Of a DNA stretch of 64,000 bases, positions 1-10,758 are shown piece by piece (within the stretch, counting starts at the first letter, position 1; each line of letters starts with the position of its first letter). The notes under the pieces were generated by a model. It saw only the letters and a program-made list of their open reading frames with translations, was not told the DNA's origin and made no database searches. A program made the position numbers and the translations under genes. Source of the DNA: Ferruginibacter sp. (lineage in GTDB: Bacteria; Bacteroidota; Bacteroidia; Chitinophagales; Chitinophagaceae); contig JAGOAX010000006.1 of assembly GCA_017983695.1 (NCBI GenBank), positions 215,507 through 279,506 of the forward strand, in the 5' to 3' direction.

Positions 1-3000
1 TTCTTGCGGCACGGTTAGCATTTTTTAAATCGAAAATTAATTGCGCCAGATCTTCTATGGAATAAATATCATGATGTGGCGGCGGCGAAATTAATCCAAC
101 ACCTGGAGTTGCATGGCGTACTTTACCAATCCAATCATCTACTTTATGCCCGGGCAATTGTCCACCTTCACCGGGTTTTGCACCCTGTGCCATTTTTATT
201 TGTAATTCATCAGCCTCGGTTAAATACTGGCTGGTAACACCAAACCTTGCAGAAGCCACCTGCTTAATAGCAGAACGCATAGAATCACCATTTTCTAATA
301 AGTTGTAGCGTCTTTCATCTTCTCCCCCTTCGCCGGTATTGCTTTTACCACCCAGGCGGTTCATGGCAATAGCTAAAGTAGTATGTGCTTCCCAACTGAT
401 GGAACCAAAACTCATGGCACCTGTTGCAAAACGTTTGTAAATATTTTCTGCAGATTCTACTTCGTCAATTGAAATGGAAGGACGGTTCTTTTTAAATTCA
501 AACAAGCTTCTCAGCGTAGCCGCTTTTTCGCTTTGGTCATTTACATGCTTCGAATATTTTTTAAACGTAGCATAATCATTCATCTTGGTTGAATATTGCA
601 ACAGGTGAATGGTTGTTGGATTGAACAAATGGAATTCGCCTTTACGTTTCCATTGATAAACACCACCAACACCTAACCTATCAACCGGTATATTTTTTTT
701 GCTGAAAGCTAATTGATGTTTTGCTAAAGCTTCTGTTGCAATACCATCTAAATTTACGCCTTCAATGCGGCTTACTGCTCCGGTAAAATATTTGTCTACC
801 ACTTCTTTATTTAAACCAAGTATCTCAAAAATTTGTGCACCCTGGTAAGATTGCAAAGTGGAAATACCCATTTTTGAAAACACTTTCAAAAGGCCATCGC
901 ACACGGCCTTAATATAATTTTTACGCAGGTACTCTACATCCAAATCTGTCTTTAATGTTTCATTCACTTTCATGTTGCGGATAGATGCCAATGCCAGGTA
1001 TGGATTGATTGCAGTTGCGCCAAAACCCAGTAAACATGCAAAATGGTGTACTTCCCAAACATCGCCGGCTTCCACAACAATACCTACCTGCCCACGTAAT
1101 CCTTTTCTTATTAAATGATGATGCACTGCTGCAGTTGCCAACAGTGACGGTATGGCAACGTGTTCGCTATCCACAGCCCTGTCACACAATATCAATACTT
1201 CAAACCCATCATGCACAGCATCTTCTGCATAGCGGCATAATCTTTCCAAACCTCTTTGTAAAGAACCTGTCTTACCATCGGCACGAAAATAAGTTTGCAG
1301 GGTTTTTGCCTGGAAAATTCCGGTATCGATACTTCTTAATTTTTCTAATTCTGTACTGGTAAGTACGGGTTGTTTTAATGCTACGGTATGGCAATGCTCC
1401 GGACTTTCATCCAATAAATTACCGTTGTTACCAACAAATGCTGCAAGGCTCATTACCAGTCTTTCCCGGATAGGATCAATTGGTGGATTGGTAACCTGTG
1501 CAAACAATTGTTTAAAGTAAGAACTTAAATGTTGTGGCTGATCGCTCAATACCGCCAGCGGAATATCAGTGCCCATTGAACCGATAGGCTCTTTACCATC
1601 CAATGCCATTGGTTTTAAAATGGTATCAATATCCTCGGTAGAATAACCAAAAGCTTTTTGATATTTTAAAATTGAGCTGTCGGATAAATGGGTGAACGCA
1701 ACACGTGGCTCATCAATTTCTTCCAGTCTTATCTTGTATTGATTTAAATAATCGCCATAAGGTTTTTGACTGCAAATTGTTTGCTTTAATTCATCATCGC
1801 TGATGATTCTTCCCTGCTCCATATCCACCACAAACATTTTGCCGGGCTGCAGCCTTCCTTTTTCTTTTATTAATTTTTGATCGACAGGCAATGTACCGGT
1901 TTCGCTTGCCATAATAACACGGTCATCTGTTGTAACGCAATACCTCGACGGACGAAGTCCGTTCCTGTCTAATGTAGCGCCGATTATTTTTCCATCGGTA
2001 AATGATATTGATGCAGGCCCGTCCCATGGTTCCATTATTGATGCATGAAATTCGTAAAAGGCTTTTTTTACCGGATCCATATCTTCATTACCATCCCATG
2101 CTTCAGGTATCAGCATCATCATTACATGCGGCAAACTTCTGCCGCACAATAATAACAGCTCAACCATATTATCAAGGCAAGCCGAATCTGATTGCTGACC
2201 GGTAACAACCGGCAGTAACATTTCCATTTCTTCTTTACTGAAAAAAGAAGAAGTGAATTCATGTTCAGCAGCTTTAAGCCAGTTTAAATTCCCCTGCAGT
2301 GTATTTATTTCTCCATTGTGTGCTATATGGCGAAAAGGTTGTGCCAGTTTCCACGAAGGAAAAGTATTGGTGGCAAAACGTGAATGCACCAAACCAAAAG
2401 CACTTACTACTCTTTTATTAGTTAAGTCTAAAAAATAAGGCCGCACCTGCATACTGGTAAGTTGCCCTTTGTACACAATTATTTTATATGACAAAGAAGC
2501 GATGTAAAAACCGATAGCATCTTTCCTTACTGTACTGTTAATGGTATGTGTGGCATAATTACGCAATACAAAAAGTTTGCGTTCAAACTCTTCCGGATTT
2601 TTAACATGATCGGGGCATGCAATAAAAACCTGTTCCATTTCCGGCTCAACACTTAAAGCAGTTGCGCCGATATCGTTTGTATTTACCGGTACTTTACGAT
2701 AGGCTAAAACTTCCATGCCCAGTTTTTCGGCTGCCCTGTTAAAAACTGCACGGCATTCTTCACGTAACCTTATTTCTCTTGGAAAAAAGATAACACCTAC
2801 ACCATACTTACCGAATGGAGGAAGATGTACGCCTAATTTTATACATTCATCAAAGAAGAATTCATGCGGCATCTGAATCATAATACCGGCACCATCGCCT
2901 GAATTATTTTCGCAGCCACATGCACCCCGGTGCTCCATATTTTCCAATACGGTTAAAGCATCGGCAATGTGCTGATGCGATTTGTTGCCTTTGATGTTTG

Positions 3001-3112
3001 CCACAAAGCCAATACCACAGGCATCGTGTTCATACCTTTCGTCGTACAGGCCTTTGTTGGTATTAACCTGCGTTGCATTACTCTGCATAGCTGTCTGTTT
3101 TTGTTCAATCAT
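1..3112 (-). CDS. gltB: glutamate synthase (GOGAT) large subunit, 3' end beyond the window
   Basis: Makes glutamate from glutamine and 2-oxoglutarate in the cytoplasm. The reading frame is open from an ATG at 3112 to the window edge (about 1037 codons), while full-length family members have about 1500, so the C-terminal part is missing. The N-terminus reads [12 protein letters not shown]; the Cys (about residue 32) is the expected catalytic nucleophile of the class II glutaminase domain, exposed after propeptide removal. Later segments such as [38 protein letters not shown] and, near the edge, [11 protein letters not shown] and the start of the FMN-binding synthase domain are family-typical. 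An alternative start is the ATG at 3088. It follows ilvA by about 70 bp on the same strand, so co-transcription with the ilv genes is possible; glutamate is the usual amino donor for branched-chain transamination. Identity is secure. Confidence 0.95.
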   Translation of the reverse strand, partial: MIEQKQTAMQSNATQVNTNKGLYDERYEHDACGIGFVANIKGNKSHQHIADALTVLENMEHRGACGCENNSGDGAGIMIQMPHEFFFDECIKLGVHLPPFGKYGVGVIFFPREIRLREECRAVFNRAAEKLGMEVLAYRKVPVNTNDIGATALSVEPEMEQVFIACPDHVKNPEEFERKLFVLRNYATHTINSTVRKDAIGFYIASLSYKIIVYKGQLTSMQVRPYFLDLTNKRVVSAFGLVHSRFATNTFPSWKLAQPFRHIAHNGEINTLQGNLNWLKAAEHEFTSSFFSKEEMEMLLPVVTGQQSDSACLDNMVELLLLCGRSLPHVMMMLIPEAWDGNEDMDPVKKAFYEFHASIMEPWDGPASISFTDGKIIGATLDRNGLRPSRYCVTTDDRVIMASETGTLPVDQKLIKEKGRLQPGKMFVVDMEQGRIISDDELKQTICSQKPYGDYLNQYKIRLEEIDEPRVAFTHLSDSSILKYQKAFGYSTEDIDTILKPMALDGKEPIGSMGTDIPLAVLSDQPQHLSSYFKQLFAQVTNPPIDPIRERLVMSLAAFVGNNGNLLDESPEHCHTVALKQPVLTSTELEKLRSIDTGIFQAKTLQTYFRADGKTGSLQRGLERLCRYAEDAVHDGFEVLILCDRAVDSEHVAIPSLLATAAVHHHLIRKGLRGQVGIVVEAGDVWEVHHFACLLGFGATAINPYLALASIRNMKVNETLKTDLDVEYLRKNYIKAVCDGLLKVFSKMGISTLQSYQGAQIFEILGLNKEVVDKYFTGAVSRIEGVNLDGIATEALAKHQLAFSKKNIPVDRLGVGGVYQWKRKGEFHLFNPTTIHLLQYSTKMNDYATFKKYSKHVNDQSEKAATLRSLFEFKKNRPSISIDEVESAENIYKRFATGAMSFGSISWEAHTTLAIAMNRLGGKSNTGEGGEDERRYNLLENGDSMRSAIKQVASARFGVTSQYLTEADELQIKMAQGAKPGEGGQLPGHKVDDWIGKVRHATPGVGLISPPPHHDIYSIEDLAQLIFDLKNANRAAR

Positions 3113-3182
3113 TTTTGTTAAGCAGTTTTAGTTATGAACCAAAATTCAAAAGCAAGCAATCGTTATAACCAGCAATCGTTTT

Positions 3183-4433
3183 TTAAACCAGATAACCAAA
3201 TGCGTTATCATTATTTTTCAACTCCGTATAATTAATATGGTACTGATCTAATTTATTCAGCAGTACATCATAATCTTCTTTTGTCTTCAACTCAATACCC
3301 ACCAGGGCCGGTCCTGTTTCTTTATTATGTTTTTGCATGTATTCAAAACGGGTGATATCATCATTCTCTCCCAGTACATGGTTTACAAATTCTTTTAAAG
3401 CACCGGGTCGTTGTGCAAAACGAATCAGAAAATAATGTTTCAATCCTTCGTATTGCAGACTGCGTTCTTTAATTTCCTGCATGCGGTCAATATCGTTATT
3501 ACTTCCGCTTACAATACATACAATAGTCTTCCCTTTTATCCTGTCAGCATATTCATCCAGTGCAGCAATACTTAAAGCACCTGCAGGTTCAGCAACAATA
3601 GCATCTTCGTTATACAACTTTAAAATGGTGGTACATACTTTTCCTTCTGCAACAAGCAACATATCATCCAGTACATCTTTACAAATGGAAAAAGTAATTT
3701 CGCCAACACGTTTTACTGCAGCGCCATCTACAAAACGTTCAATATTATCCAATGTAACCGGGTGGCCTGCCTTCAGCGCTTCAAACATACTTGGTGCTCC
3801 TTCAGGCTCCACACCAATTACCTTTGTTTTTGGCGAGAAGGTTTTAAAATAGCTGCCAACACCTGCACTTAATCCACCGCCGCCAACAGGCATAAATAAA
3901 AAATCGATATTTGATTCGTCTTCTAAAATCTCAAGCCCAACAGTTCCCTGGCCTTCTATAATTTTATAATCATCAAATGGCGGAATAAAGGTGAGGCCGT
4001 TTTCTTCTGTATACTTTTTTGCTGCAATGGCACAATCATCAAAAGTATCGCCTACCAATTTCACCGTGACATTTTCTTCGCCAAACATTTTTGTCTGGGT
4101 AATTTTTTGATTGGGTGTAATTACCGGCATAAATATTACGCCCTTTGTATTCAGTTTTTTACAACTGTATGCAAAACCCTGTGCATGATTTCCTGCACTT
4201 GCACAAACCACTCCCCGCTGTAATTGTTCTACCGGTAAACTGCTCATTAAATTATAAGCCCCACGCAGTTTATAAGAACGTACCACCTGCAGGTCTTCTC
4301 TTTTTAAAAAAACATTGCACTGGTACTTTCTCGACAGGTTATGATTTAATGTAAGCGGCGTTCTGTTCACCACGTTTTTTAAACGTAGAGCGGCTTCGGC
4401 AAAATTCAATATGGTATTTGTTGTTGAGTTCAT
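3183..4433 (-). CDS. ilvA: threonine ammonia-lyase (threonine dehydratase), biosynthetic
   Basis: PLP enzyme that deaminates threonine to 2-oxobutanoate, the first committed step to isoleucine. The 416-residue product carries the PLP lysine in VRSYKLRGAYN (Lys55), the CASAGNHAQG motif, and the glycine-rich phosphate-binding loop GGGGLSAG. The C-terminal about 85 residues (from about YFLIRFAQRPGAL) form an ACT-like regulatory domain. One such domain is present, as in the shorter (about 420-residue) biosynthetic enzymes rather than the E. coli form with two. The start ATG lies one base after the ilvC stop codon, which implies tight co-transcription and probably translational coupling. It is the last ilv gene of the operon before gltB. 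Isoleucine feedback through the ACT domain is expected from the family but is not shown here. Confidence 0.95.
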   Translation of the reverse strand: MNSTTNTILNFAEAALRLKNVVNRTPLTLNHNLSRKYQCNVFLKREDLQVVRSYKLRGAYNLMSSLPVEQLQRGVVCASAGNHAQGFAYSCKKLNTKGVIFMPVITPNQKITQTKMFGEENVTVKLVGDTFDDCAIAAKKYTEENGLTFIPPFDDYKIIEGQGTVGLEILEDESNIDFLFMPVGGGGLSAGVGSYFKTFSPKTKVIGVEPEGAPSMFEALKAGHPVTLDNIERFVDGAAVKRVGEITFSICKDVLDDMLLVAEGKVCTTILKLYNEDAIVAEPAGALSIAALDEYADRIKGKTIVCIVSGSNNDIDRMQEIKERSLQYEGLKHYFLIRFAQRPGALKEFVNHVLGENDDITRFEYMQKHNKETGPALVGIELKTKEDYDVLLNKLDQYHINYTELKNNDNAFGYLV

Positions 4434-4434
4434 G

Positions 4435-5919
4435 TTAAGCTTTTGTGCTTATTGTTTTCATATCCGTCATTGCTTTCCTTAACCTGCTACCTACATTTTC
4501 TATCTGGTGAGAACGCAACTGGTGGTTCACTGCAATTAAAATTTTATTATCCACTCCACCATCCTTTCCTGTATTGTAGTTTTTACCCACTACGTCTGTA
4601 TCAACGGTAGTCATAAATTCTTTCAACAAAGGCTTACAGGCATGATCAAATAAGTAACAGCCATATTCAGCAGTATCAGAAATTACCCGGTTCATCTCAA
4701 ACAATTTTTTACGTGCAATTGTATTGGCTATCAACGGGGTTTCGTGCAATGATTCGTAGTAAGCAGATTCTTCTTTGATCCCCGATTGTACCATAGTTTC
4801 AAAAGCCAGTTCCACACCAGCCCTTATCATGGCAACAAATAATGTAAGGTGATCAAAATATTCCTGCTCTGCAATAACCATTGTGCCAGCCGGTGTTTTT
4901 TCAAAAGCAGTTTCGCCTGTTGCAGCACGCCATGCCAGTAAATTTTTATCTCCTGCAGCCCAGTCTTCCATCATGGTTTTACTAAAATGTCCGCTCATGA
5001 TATCATCCTGGTGTTTTTGAAACAACGGACGCATGATATTTTTCAGCTCTTCTGATAATTCGAATGCTTTAATTTTTGCAGGATTGCTCAGGCGGTCCAT
5101 CATGGCTACCACACCACCATGTTTTAATGCCTCGGTAATTACCTCTACTCCATACTGCACTAATTTAGATGCATAAGCTTTATCGATGCCTTTCTCTACC
5201 ATTTTATCAAAACATAAAATAGATCCGGTCTGTAACAGCCCACATAAAATGGTTTGTTCACCCATCAAATCAGATTTTACTTCCGCAACAAATGAAGAAC
5301 GCAATACCCCCGCCCTATGTCCGCCAGTGCCTGCTGCATAAGCTTTCGCCTGTATCAATCCTTTTCCTTCGGGATCATTTTCAGGATGCACTGCAATTAA
5401 GGTAGGTACACCAAAGCCCCGTACATATTCGGCACGAACTTCGGAACCAGGGCATTTTGGTGCCACCATAATTACCGTAAGGTCTTTTCTTATTTGTGTA
5501 CCTTCTTCAACAATATTAAAACCATGAGAATAAGAAAGTGTAGCACCTTTTTTCATCAAAGGCATTACTGCAGCTACTACTGCAGTATGTTGTTTATCCG
5601 GTGTAAGGTTCAATACTAAATCAGCAGTTGGAATTAATTCTTCATAAGTACCAACAGTGAAATTATTTTCAGTTGCACTTTTCCATGATTGTCTTTTTTC
5701 TGCTATTGCTTCTTTGCGTAAAGCATATGATACATCCAAACCTGAGTCTCTTAAATTCAACCCCTGGTTTAAACCCTGTGCGCCGCAACCTACTATAACC
5801 ATTTTCTTTCCTTTCAATGCATTTACCCCATCTGCAAATTCGCTGATGTCCATAAACTCACATACGCCCAGTTGATTTAATTGTTCTCTTAACGGCAAGC
5901 TGTTGAAATAATTTCCCAT
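4435..5919 (-). CDS. ilvC: ketol-acid reductoisomerase, class II (long form)
   Basis: Converts acetolactate or acetohydroxybutyrate to the dihydroxy-acids of the valine/isoleucine path, using NADPH and Mg2+. At 494 residues this is the long class II enzyme (E. coli type, about 490) and not the about 330-residue class I form. The Rossmann fold begins at [15 protein letters not shown] (about residues 39-53), followed by the knotted C-terminal domains with conserved acidic segments such as [12 protein letters not shown]. It lies between the DinB-like gene (gap about 25 bp) and ilvA (gap 1 bp) in the same minus-strand operon. The start ATG at 5919 gives an N-terminus ([18 protein letters not shown]) typical of long-form IlvC. 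Confidence 0.96.
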   Translation of the reverse strand: MGNYFNSLPLREQLNQLGVCEFMDISEFADGVNALKGKKMVIVGCGAQGLNQGLNLRDSGLDVSYALRKEAIAEKRQSWKSATENNFTVGTYEELIPTADLVLNLTPDKQHTAVVAAVMPLMKKGATLSYSHGFNIVEEGTQIRKDLTVIMVAPKCPGSEVRAEYVRGFGVPTLIAVHPENDPEGKGLIQAKAYAAGTGGHRAGVLRSSFVAEVKSDLMGEQTILCGLLQTGSILCFDKMVEKGIDKAYASKLVQYGVEVITEALKHGGVVAMMDRLSNPAKIKAFELSEELKNIMRPLFQKHQDDIMSGHFSKTMMEDWAAGDKNLLAWRAATGETAFEKTPAGTMVIAEQEYFDHLTLFVAMIRAGVELAFETMVQSGIKEESAYYESLHETPLIANTIARKKLFEMNRVISDTAEYGCYLFDHACKPLLKEFMTTVDTDVVGKNYNTGKDGGVDNKILIAVNHQLRSHQIENVGSRLRKAMTDMKTISTKA

Positions 5920-5945
5920 CTTTTCTTTTTTGATTGTTTTAAGTT

Positions 5946-6410
5946 TTATTTTTTTGATAGATTTTTTCTTATAGCCATTGCATAACCCAAATGCAGTCCG
6001 TCATGCATAGAAAAATAAGGTATTGCGTCTTCCACATTATTCAGATCTACACCAAAGGAAGTTGATACAGGCTCGTATCCGGCAAATTTGTTTTCTTTCA
6101 TATCTGTTTTCAGATCATCGATTAAAGAAAATGCAAGCTTCTTTAATTGTTCTATTTCTTCGGTATCTATAAAGCTTTCCGGCTTTGAACCTTTCTGGTA
6201 TTTCTTTATCAATAATTCACCGCATCTTGGCGCAATACCGGCTCTTACATAACACAATACTTGCTGGCTCATGATTATATGTCCAAAATTCCAGGCGATA
6301 TTATTATTAAACCCTTCCGGAATTTTATTTAACTCATCGATACTTAAACCATTTACGAGGTTTAAAAAATTCATCCTTGTTTTTACGATAACATCAAATT
6401 GCTTTTCCAT
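5946..6410 (-). CDS. DinB/YfiT-superfamily four-helix protein embedded in the ilv operon
   Basis: A 154-residue protein of the DinB-like four-helix-bundle superfamily. The putative metal triad is visible as His44 (in AWNFGHII) and His136/His140 (in MHDGLHLGY), spaced as in this superfamily. Members include thiol-transferases that use bacillithiol or mycothiol and many proteins of unknown function, so the reaction cannot be named. It starts 2 bp after the ilvN stop and ends about 25 bp before ilvC, so it is co-transcribed with branched-chain amino acid genes. Nothing in the sequence gives it a role in that pathway; a protective or metal-handling role for oxygen-sensitive steps such as IlvD and LeuC would be speculation. 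No signal peptide is present, so it is cytoplasmic. Confidence 0.8.
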   Translation of the reverse strand: MEKQFDVIVKTRMNFLNLVNGLSIDELNKIPEGFNNNIAWNFGHIIMSQQVLCYVRAGIAPRCGELLIKKYQKGSKPESFIDTEEIEQLKKLAFSLIDDLKTDMKENKFAGYEPVSTSFGVDLNNVEDAIPYFSMHDGLHLGYAMAIRKNLSKK

Positions 6411-6412
6411 GA

Positions 6413-7003
6413 TTACATTGAAAATATTTCTTCGTTCTTGTTTAAAAATTCATTTTCTACTGTTTCTTCACCCGGTTCTTTATATTCAAACTCACTTAAT
6501 TTTTTATGGAACCCTTCGCTATTTTTTATAATGGCAATTCTTGCACTGCGTACAAATTCAATTAAGCCATAAGGCTCCAGTACTTTTATAAAATTATCCG
6601 TTTCTTCTCTTTGCCCCGCTACTTCAAAAACGGTATAATCTTTACGTATCACTACAGCTTTTGCTCCATGCTGACTTAATAATCTTTCTACTTTTACTTC
6701 TTCGGCAATAATATCGGTAGGTACTTTGTACAAAGCCAGTTCCTGCCAGATGATTTCATCATTGGTATTAAAGTACACTTTCAAAACCTCAACCTGCTTT
6801 TCTATCTGGCGACAAACTTTACGTACCACTTCTTCCGATTCGTTGATGACAATTGTAAAACGATGCACACTATCAATTTCACTGGGTGAGGTATTTAAAC
6901 TTTCGATATTGATTTTTCTGCGGGAGAAAATAATAGCGATACGGTTTAATAAACCAATCTGATTTTCTGTGTACACGGTTATAGTATATTCTTGCTTTTG
7001 CAT
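6413..7003 (-). CDS. ilvN: acetolactate synthase small (regulatory) subunit
   Basis: Regulatory partner of IlvB that confers activation and valine sensitivity in this family. The 196-residue product opens with an ACT domain (EYTITVYTENQIGLLNRIAIIFSRRKINIESLN, about residues 4-75) and has the usual C-terminal ALS small-subunit region with FEVAGQREETDNFIKVLEPYGLIEFVRSARIA. It lies downstream of ilvB with an 88-bp AT-rich spacer and just upstream of the DinB-like gene. The length fits the longer IlvN/IlvH forms (160-200 residues). It could equally be called ilvH; the symbol is a convention. Confidence 0.93.
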   Translation of the reverse strand: MQKQEYTITVYTENQIGLLNRIAIIFSRRKINIESLNTSPSEIDSVHRFTIVINESEEVVRKVCRQIEKQVEVLKVYFNTNDEIIWQELALYKVPTDIIAEEVKVERLLSQHGAKAVVIRKDYTVFEVAGQREETDNFIKVLEPYGLIEFVRSARIAIIKNSEGFHKKLSEFEYKEPGEETVENEFLNKNEEIFSM

Positions 7004-7091
7004 TGTATTATTTTTTTAAGTCAAAAATCAAAAGTAAAAATTAAAAATATTGACATACTTGCTTTTGAATTTTGATTTTTTACTTCACTTC

Positions 7092-8882
7092 TTATAGTTC
7101 TTCTTTTGAAAGAATAATTTCCGATACCCCCCTGCCCTGCGGTACCATCGGAAAAACATTATTTTCTTTACCCACCATTATTTCCAGCAAATAACTTCCG
7201 TCATGTTGCAGCATAGTTTGTAAAGCAGTTTTTAAATTAACTCTTTCACTTACTTTTTGTCCATCTATATAATATCCTTTTGCCACCTGTACAAAATCGG
7301 GGCTGGTAATATCAACAAACGAATATCTTTTTTCGTGAAATAATTGTTGCCACTGGCGCACCATTCCCAAAAATTGGTTGTTAAGAATAATGATCTTTAC
7401 ATTGGGTTTAAATTGCATAATCGTTCCCAATTCCTGTATCGTCATCTGGATGCCACCATCACCGGCAATAGCAATTACAGTTCTTTCAGGTGCTCCATAT
7501 TTTGCGCCAATTGCTGTAGGTAATGCAAAACCCATTGTACCTAATCCTCCGCTGGTAATATTGCTTTTGCTTTGATTATATTTTGCATAACGGCAGGCTA
7601 CCATCTGGTGCTGGCCCACATCGGTTACAATTACAGCTTCGCCTTTTGTTAACTCATTCAACAGGTTAATCACTTCACCCATTGTTAATTCATCTGTAAC
7701 TGGATTCAGTTCCGGGTTGATGCATTTTTCATCTTCCTTCTTTTGATATTCCCTGAATTTATTTAGCCAGGCTGTATGTGTTTTTGGTTGTATTAATTCT
7801 GTAAGCAGGGGTAAGGTTTCTTTACAATCGCCCCAAACCGGCACTGTGGTTTTTACATTCTTATCAATTTCAGACGGATCAATATCAAGATGAATAACTT
7901 TTGCCTGTTTGGCATATTTATCCAGTCTTCCGGTAACACGATCGTCAAAGCGCATTCCTATTGCAATCAACACATCGCATTGGTTGGTTAAAACATTGGG
8001 GCCATAATTACCATGCATGCCCAGCATACCTACTGCTAATGGATGATCAGTCGGAATACCACTCATGCCCATAATGGTCCATGCGGTTGGTATACCTGCT
8101 TTCTCTATAAATTGTTTGAACTCTGTTTCTGCTTTGCCTAAAATAACACCCTGGCCAAAAATCACAAATGGCCTTTCTGCACTATTAATTAATGCAGCCG
8201 CCTTTTGTACATATTCCTTACGTACAATTGGATTAGGTCGGTAGCTGCGGATATGATCACATTTTTTATAGCCTTCGTAATTGAATAACTGCAGCTGTGC
8301 ATTTTTAGTAATATCTATCAACACCGGACCCGGCCTTCCACTGCCTGCTATATAAAATGCTTTTGCCAATACTGCCGGAATTTCTGTAGCATCTGTTACC
8401 TGGTAATTCCATTTGGTAACGGGGGTGGTAATATTTATCACATCAGTTTCCTGGAAAGCATCGGTACCCAATAAATGAGCGAACACCTGGCCTGTGATAC
8501 AAACCAGCGGTGTACTATCAATCATAGCATCTGCCAAACCAGTTACTAAATTAGTAGCCCCGGGTCCGCTTGTAGCAAACACTACTCCTGTTCTTCCACT
8601 CACTCTTGCAAACCCTTGTGCCGCATGAATTGCACCTTGTTCATGCCTTACTAAAATATGTTTCAGCTTTTCGTTGTAATCATACAGAGCATCATAAATA
8701 GGCATGATGGCACCACCGGGATAACCAAAAATGGTATCTACTCCTTCTGCAATAAATGCTTCTAAAACCGCAACCGAGCCGGAGACAGATACAGCCCCCT
8801 CCGCCCCCTGAAGGGGGAACTGCGGAGCACTCTGCTCTTTCTTTGCCTGTTTTAATTCTTTAACTGCTTCCATAAAAAACAT
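7092..8882 (-). CDS. ilvB: acetolactate synthase large (catalytic) subunit with repeat-encoded N-terminal extension
   Basis: ThDP enzyme that condenses pyruvate with pyruvate or 2-oxobutanoate, the first step common to Val/Leu and Ile. The 596-residue product shows the catalytic Glu region (RHEQGAIHAAQGFARVSGR), the ThDP-binding GDGG...NN motif (AGDGGIQMT to ILNNQFLGMVRQWQ) and the FAD-domain segment FGQGVILGKAE. The first about 33 residues precede the normal start of the enzyme fold (SGSVAVLEAFIAEGVDTIFGYPGG). Residues 21-30 of this tail are encoded by a G/C-rich repeat at 8793-8820 whose inverted copy lies at 8932-8956, just upstream of the gene. The start may be the ATG at 8882 or the one at 8873 (MEAVKEL). 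No clear Shine-Dalgarno site is seen, as usual in Bacteroidota. Confidence 0.96.
   Translation of the reverse strand: MFFMEAVKELKQAKKEQSAPQFPLQGAEGAVSVSGSVAVLEAFIAEGVDTIFGYPGGAIMPIYDALYDYNEKLKHILVRHEQGAIHAAQGFARVSGRTGVVFATSGPGATNLVTGLADAMIDSTPLVCITGQVFAHLLGTDAFQETDVINITTPVTKWNYQVTDATEIPAVLAKAFYIAGSGRPGPVLIDITKNAQLQLFNYEGYKKCDHIRSYRPNPIVRKEYVQKAAALINSAERPFVIFGQGVILGKAETEFKQFIEKAGIPTAWTIMGMSGIPTDHPLAVGMLGMHGNYGPNVLTNQCDVLIAIGMRFDDRVTGRLDKYAKQAKVIHLDIDPSEIDKNVKTTVPVWGDCKETLPLLTELIQPKTHTAWLNKFREYQKKEDEKCINPELNPVTDELTMGEVINLLNELTKGEAVIVTDVGQHQMVACRYAKYNQSKSNITSGGLGTMGFALPTAIGAKYGAPERTVIAIAGDGGIQMTIQELGTIMQFKPNVKIIILNNQFLGMVRQWQQLFHEKRYSFVDITSPDFVQVAKGYYIDGQKVSERVNLKTALQTMLQHDGSYLLEIMVGKENNVFPMVPQGRGVSEIILSKEEL
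8793..8820. repeat. G/C-rich repeat copy inside ilvB
   Basis: On the plus strand this reads CCCCCTCCGCCCCCTGAAGG and continues GGGAAC. It contains its own small palindrome (CCCCCT-GA-AGGGGG, approximately). It is in frame with ilvB and encodes residues 21-30. The copy at 8932-8956 is the inverted counterpart. Confidence 0.85.
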
Positions 8883-8931
8883 TTTTAGTCTCTTCGAAAT
8901 ATCATACTTCTAAAATCATACGACTCCCAGA

Positions 8932-8956
8932 TTCCCCTTCAGGGGGCGGAGGGGCT
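8932..8956. repeat. inverted copy of the G/C-rich repeat, between ilvD and ilvB
   Basis: Plus strand TTCCCCTTCAGGGGGCGGAG continuing GGGCT. It is the inverted copy of the repeat at 8793-8820 with only length differences in the C/G runs, and it abuts the ilvD stop codon (8957-8959). The ilvB start codon (8880-8882) lies between the two copies, so the transcript could fold into a long stem with the ilvB initiation region in the loop. Confidence 0.85.
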
Positions 8957-10633
8957 TTACTCATCAGTTACACAACCCTGGCTTGCATCTTTCACACATT
9001 GTGCATATTTATACAAAACCCCTTTGGTAACTTTTAATGCCGGTTGCTGCCAGTTTTTTCTGCGCTCTGCAATAACTGCAGCATGCACTTTAAGGTTGAT
9101 CACATTTTTTGAAGCATCAAGTTCAATAATATCGTCATCATGTACCAATGCTATCAATCCTCCTTCGTATGCTTCGGGTGTAATATGTCCTACAACAAAT
9201 CCATGACTACCTCCGCTAAATCTTCCATCAGTAATTAATGCCACATCTTTACCAAGCCCTGCGCCTGTAATTGCCGAAGTTGGTTTCAACATTTCGGGCA
9301 TACCCGGTGCACCCTTTGGCCCCTCGTTCCTTATCACCACCACATCTCCTTTTTTTACTCTTCCACTGGCTATACCGGCTACTAAATCTTTTTCGCCATT
9401 GAATACTCTTGCAGGGCCTTCAAAACGTTCGCCTTCTTTACCACTTATTTTCGCAACACTTCCTTTTTCTGCAAGATTGCCATACAGTATTTGTAAATGA
9501 CCAGTTGCTTTCAATGGTGTTTCTAAAGGAAAAATTATCTTTTGTGTTTCGAAATTTATAGGTGTGGTATCTTTTAAATTTTCTGCTACAGTTTTTCCTG
9601 TTACGGTTAAACAATCGCCATGTAATAATCCTTTATCCAATAAATATTTCATAACAGCAGGGATACCACCATGTGCATGTAATTCCTGCATTAAATATTT
9701 TCCGCTCGGTTTAAAATCTGCCAGCACCGGTGTTTTATCACTGATGCGTTGAAAATCATCCTGCGTAAGATCCACATCCACACTTTTTGCCATCGCAATC
9801 AAATGCAATACTGCATTAGTACTTCCGCCTAATATCATAATAGAAGTAATGGCGTTTTCAAAAGCCTTCTTCGTCATGATATCTTTTGGTTTGATATCTT
9901 TCTCCAATAATATTTTTATTGCCTTACCAGCTTCCAGGCATTCTTTGTTTTTTGCTTCACTGTTTGCAGGATTACTGGATGAATAAGGTAAACTCATTCC
10001 CAATACCTCGATGGCACTGGCCATAGTATTTGCAGTGTACATTCCGCCGCAGGCACCAGCACCCGGGCAACTGTGCTTTACCACTTCTTTAAAATCTTCT
10101 GGAGTAATAGTACCTGCCAGTTTTTTCCCTAATGCTTCAAAAGCAGAAATAATATTCAGCTCCTCACCTTTATAATGGCCGGCATCAATCGTTCCTCCAT
10201 ATACCATTATTGCTGGACGGTTTAAACGGCCCATTGCTATAATTGATCCCGGCATATTTTTATCACAGCCCGGCAAAGCAATCAGGCCATCATAATAAAA
10301 TCCACCACATACTGCTTCAATACTATCTGCAATTAAATCACGGCTTACTAAAGAATAACGCATGCCATCGGTACCATTACTGATGCCATCGCTGATGCCA
10401 ATCGTGTTAAAGATCAATCCTACCATATCAGCATCCCAAACACCCTGTTTTACAATTTTTGCCAGGTCGTTCAAATGCATATTGCAGGTATTACCATCAT
10501 ATCCCATGCTGCACACACCAACCTGTGGTTTTTTCAGATCTTCTTCTGTTAAACCAATGCCGTACAACATGGCTTGCGCCGCTGGTTGCGTTTCATCCTG
10601 TGTTAATACCTTAGAATATTTATTGAGTTCCAT
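8957..10633 (-). CDS. ilvD: dihydroxy-acid dehydratase
   Basis: Fe-S dehydratase that converts dihydroxy-isovalerate and dihydroxy-methylvalerate to the keto-acids of Val and Ile. The 558-residue length is standard. Conserved Cys ligands are visible in [10 protein letters not shown] and [19 protein letters not shown], and the C-terminal [19 protein letters not shown] motif is intact. It is the first structural gene after the leader-peptide attenuator (10696-10903) and so heads the ilv part of the operon. The region between the terminator and the ATG at 10633 is about 60 bp. A G/C-rich repeat starts directly after its stop codon. Confidence 0.97.
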   Translation of the reverse strand: MELNKYSKVLTQDETQPAAQAMLYGIGLTEEDLKKPQVGVCSMGYDGNTCNMHLNDLAKIVKQGVWDADMVGLIFNTIGISDGISNGTDGMRYSLVSRDLIADSIEAVCGGFYYDGLIALPGCDKNMPGSIIAMGRLNRPAIMVYGGTIDAGHYKGEELNIISAFEALGKKLAGTITPEDFKEVVKHSCPGAGACGGMYTANTMASAIEVLGMSLPYSSSNPANSEAKNKECLEAGKAIKILLEKDIKPKDIMTKKAFENAITSIMILGGSTNAVLHLIAMAKSVDVDLTQDDFQRISDKTPVLADFKPSGKYLMQELHAHGGIPAVMKYLLDKGLLHGDCLTVTGKTVAENLKDTTPINFETQKIIFPLETPLKATGHLQILYGNLAEKGSVAKISGKEGERFEGPARVFNGEKDLVAGIASGRVKKGDVVVIRNEGPKGAPGMPEMLKPTSAITGAGLGKDVALITDGRFSGGSHGFVVGHITPEAYEGGLIALVHDDDIIELDASKNVINLKVHAAVIAERRKNWQQPALKVTKGVLYKYAQCVKDASQGCVTDE

Positions 10634-10695
10634 GCTTGTTGCCTTGTATTAAAATGTATTTTGTAATTTTTTATCCGGTTCTTTTCGTGGTGTAT

Positions 10696-10733
10696 AAAAA
10701 AAAGCGACCCACCTGTTGGAGGTGGGCCGCTTA
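10696..10733 (-). terminator. intrinsic terminator of the ilv attenuator
   Basis: Read on the minus strand, arms AAGCGGCCCACCT and AGGTGGGTCGCTT pair over 13 positions (one G-U) around the loop CCAAC, followed by eight T residues. It lies 26 bp after the stop of the leader peptide and about 60 bp before ilvD. The 5' arm and loop contain CCACCTCC, which can pair instead with GGAGGAGG at the end of the leader reading frame. Confidence 0.93.
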
Positions 10734-10758
10734 ATATGTTGTGTTTATTTTTATAAGC

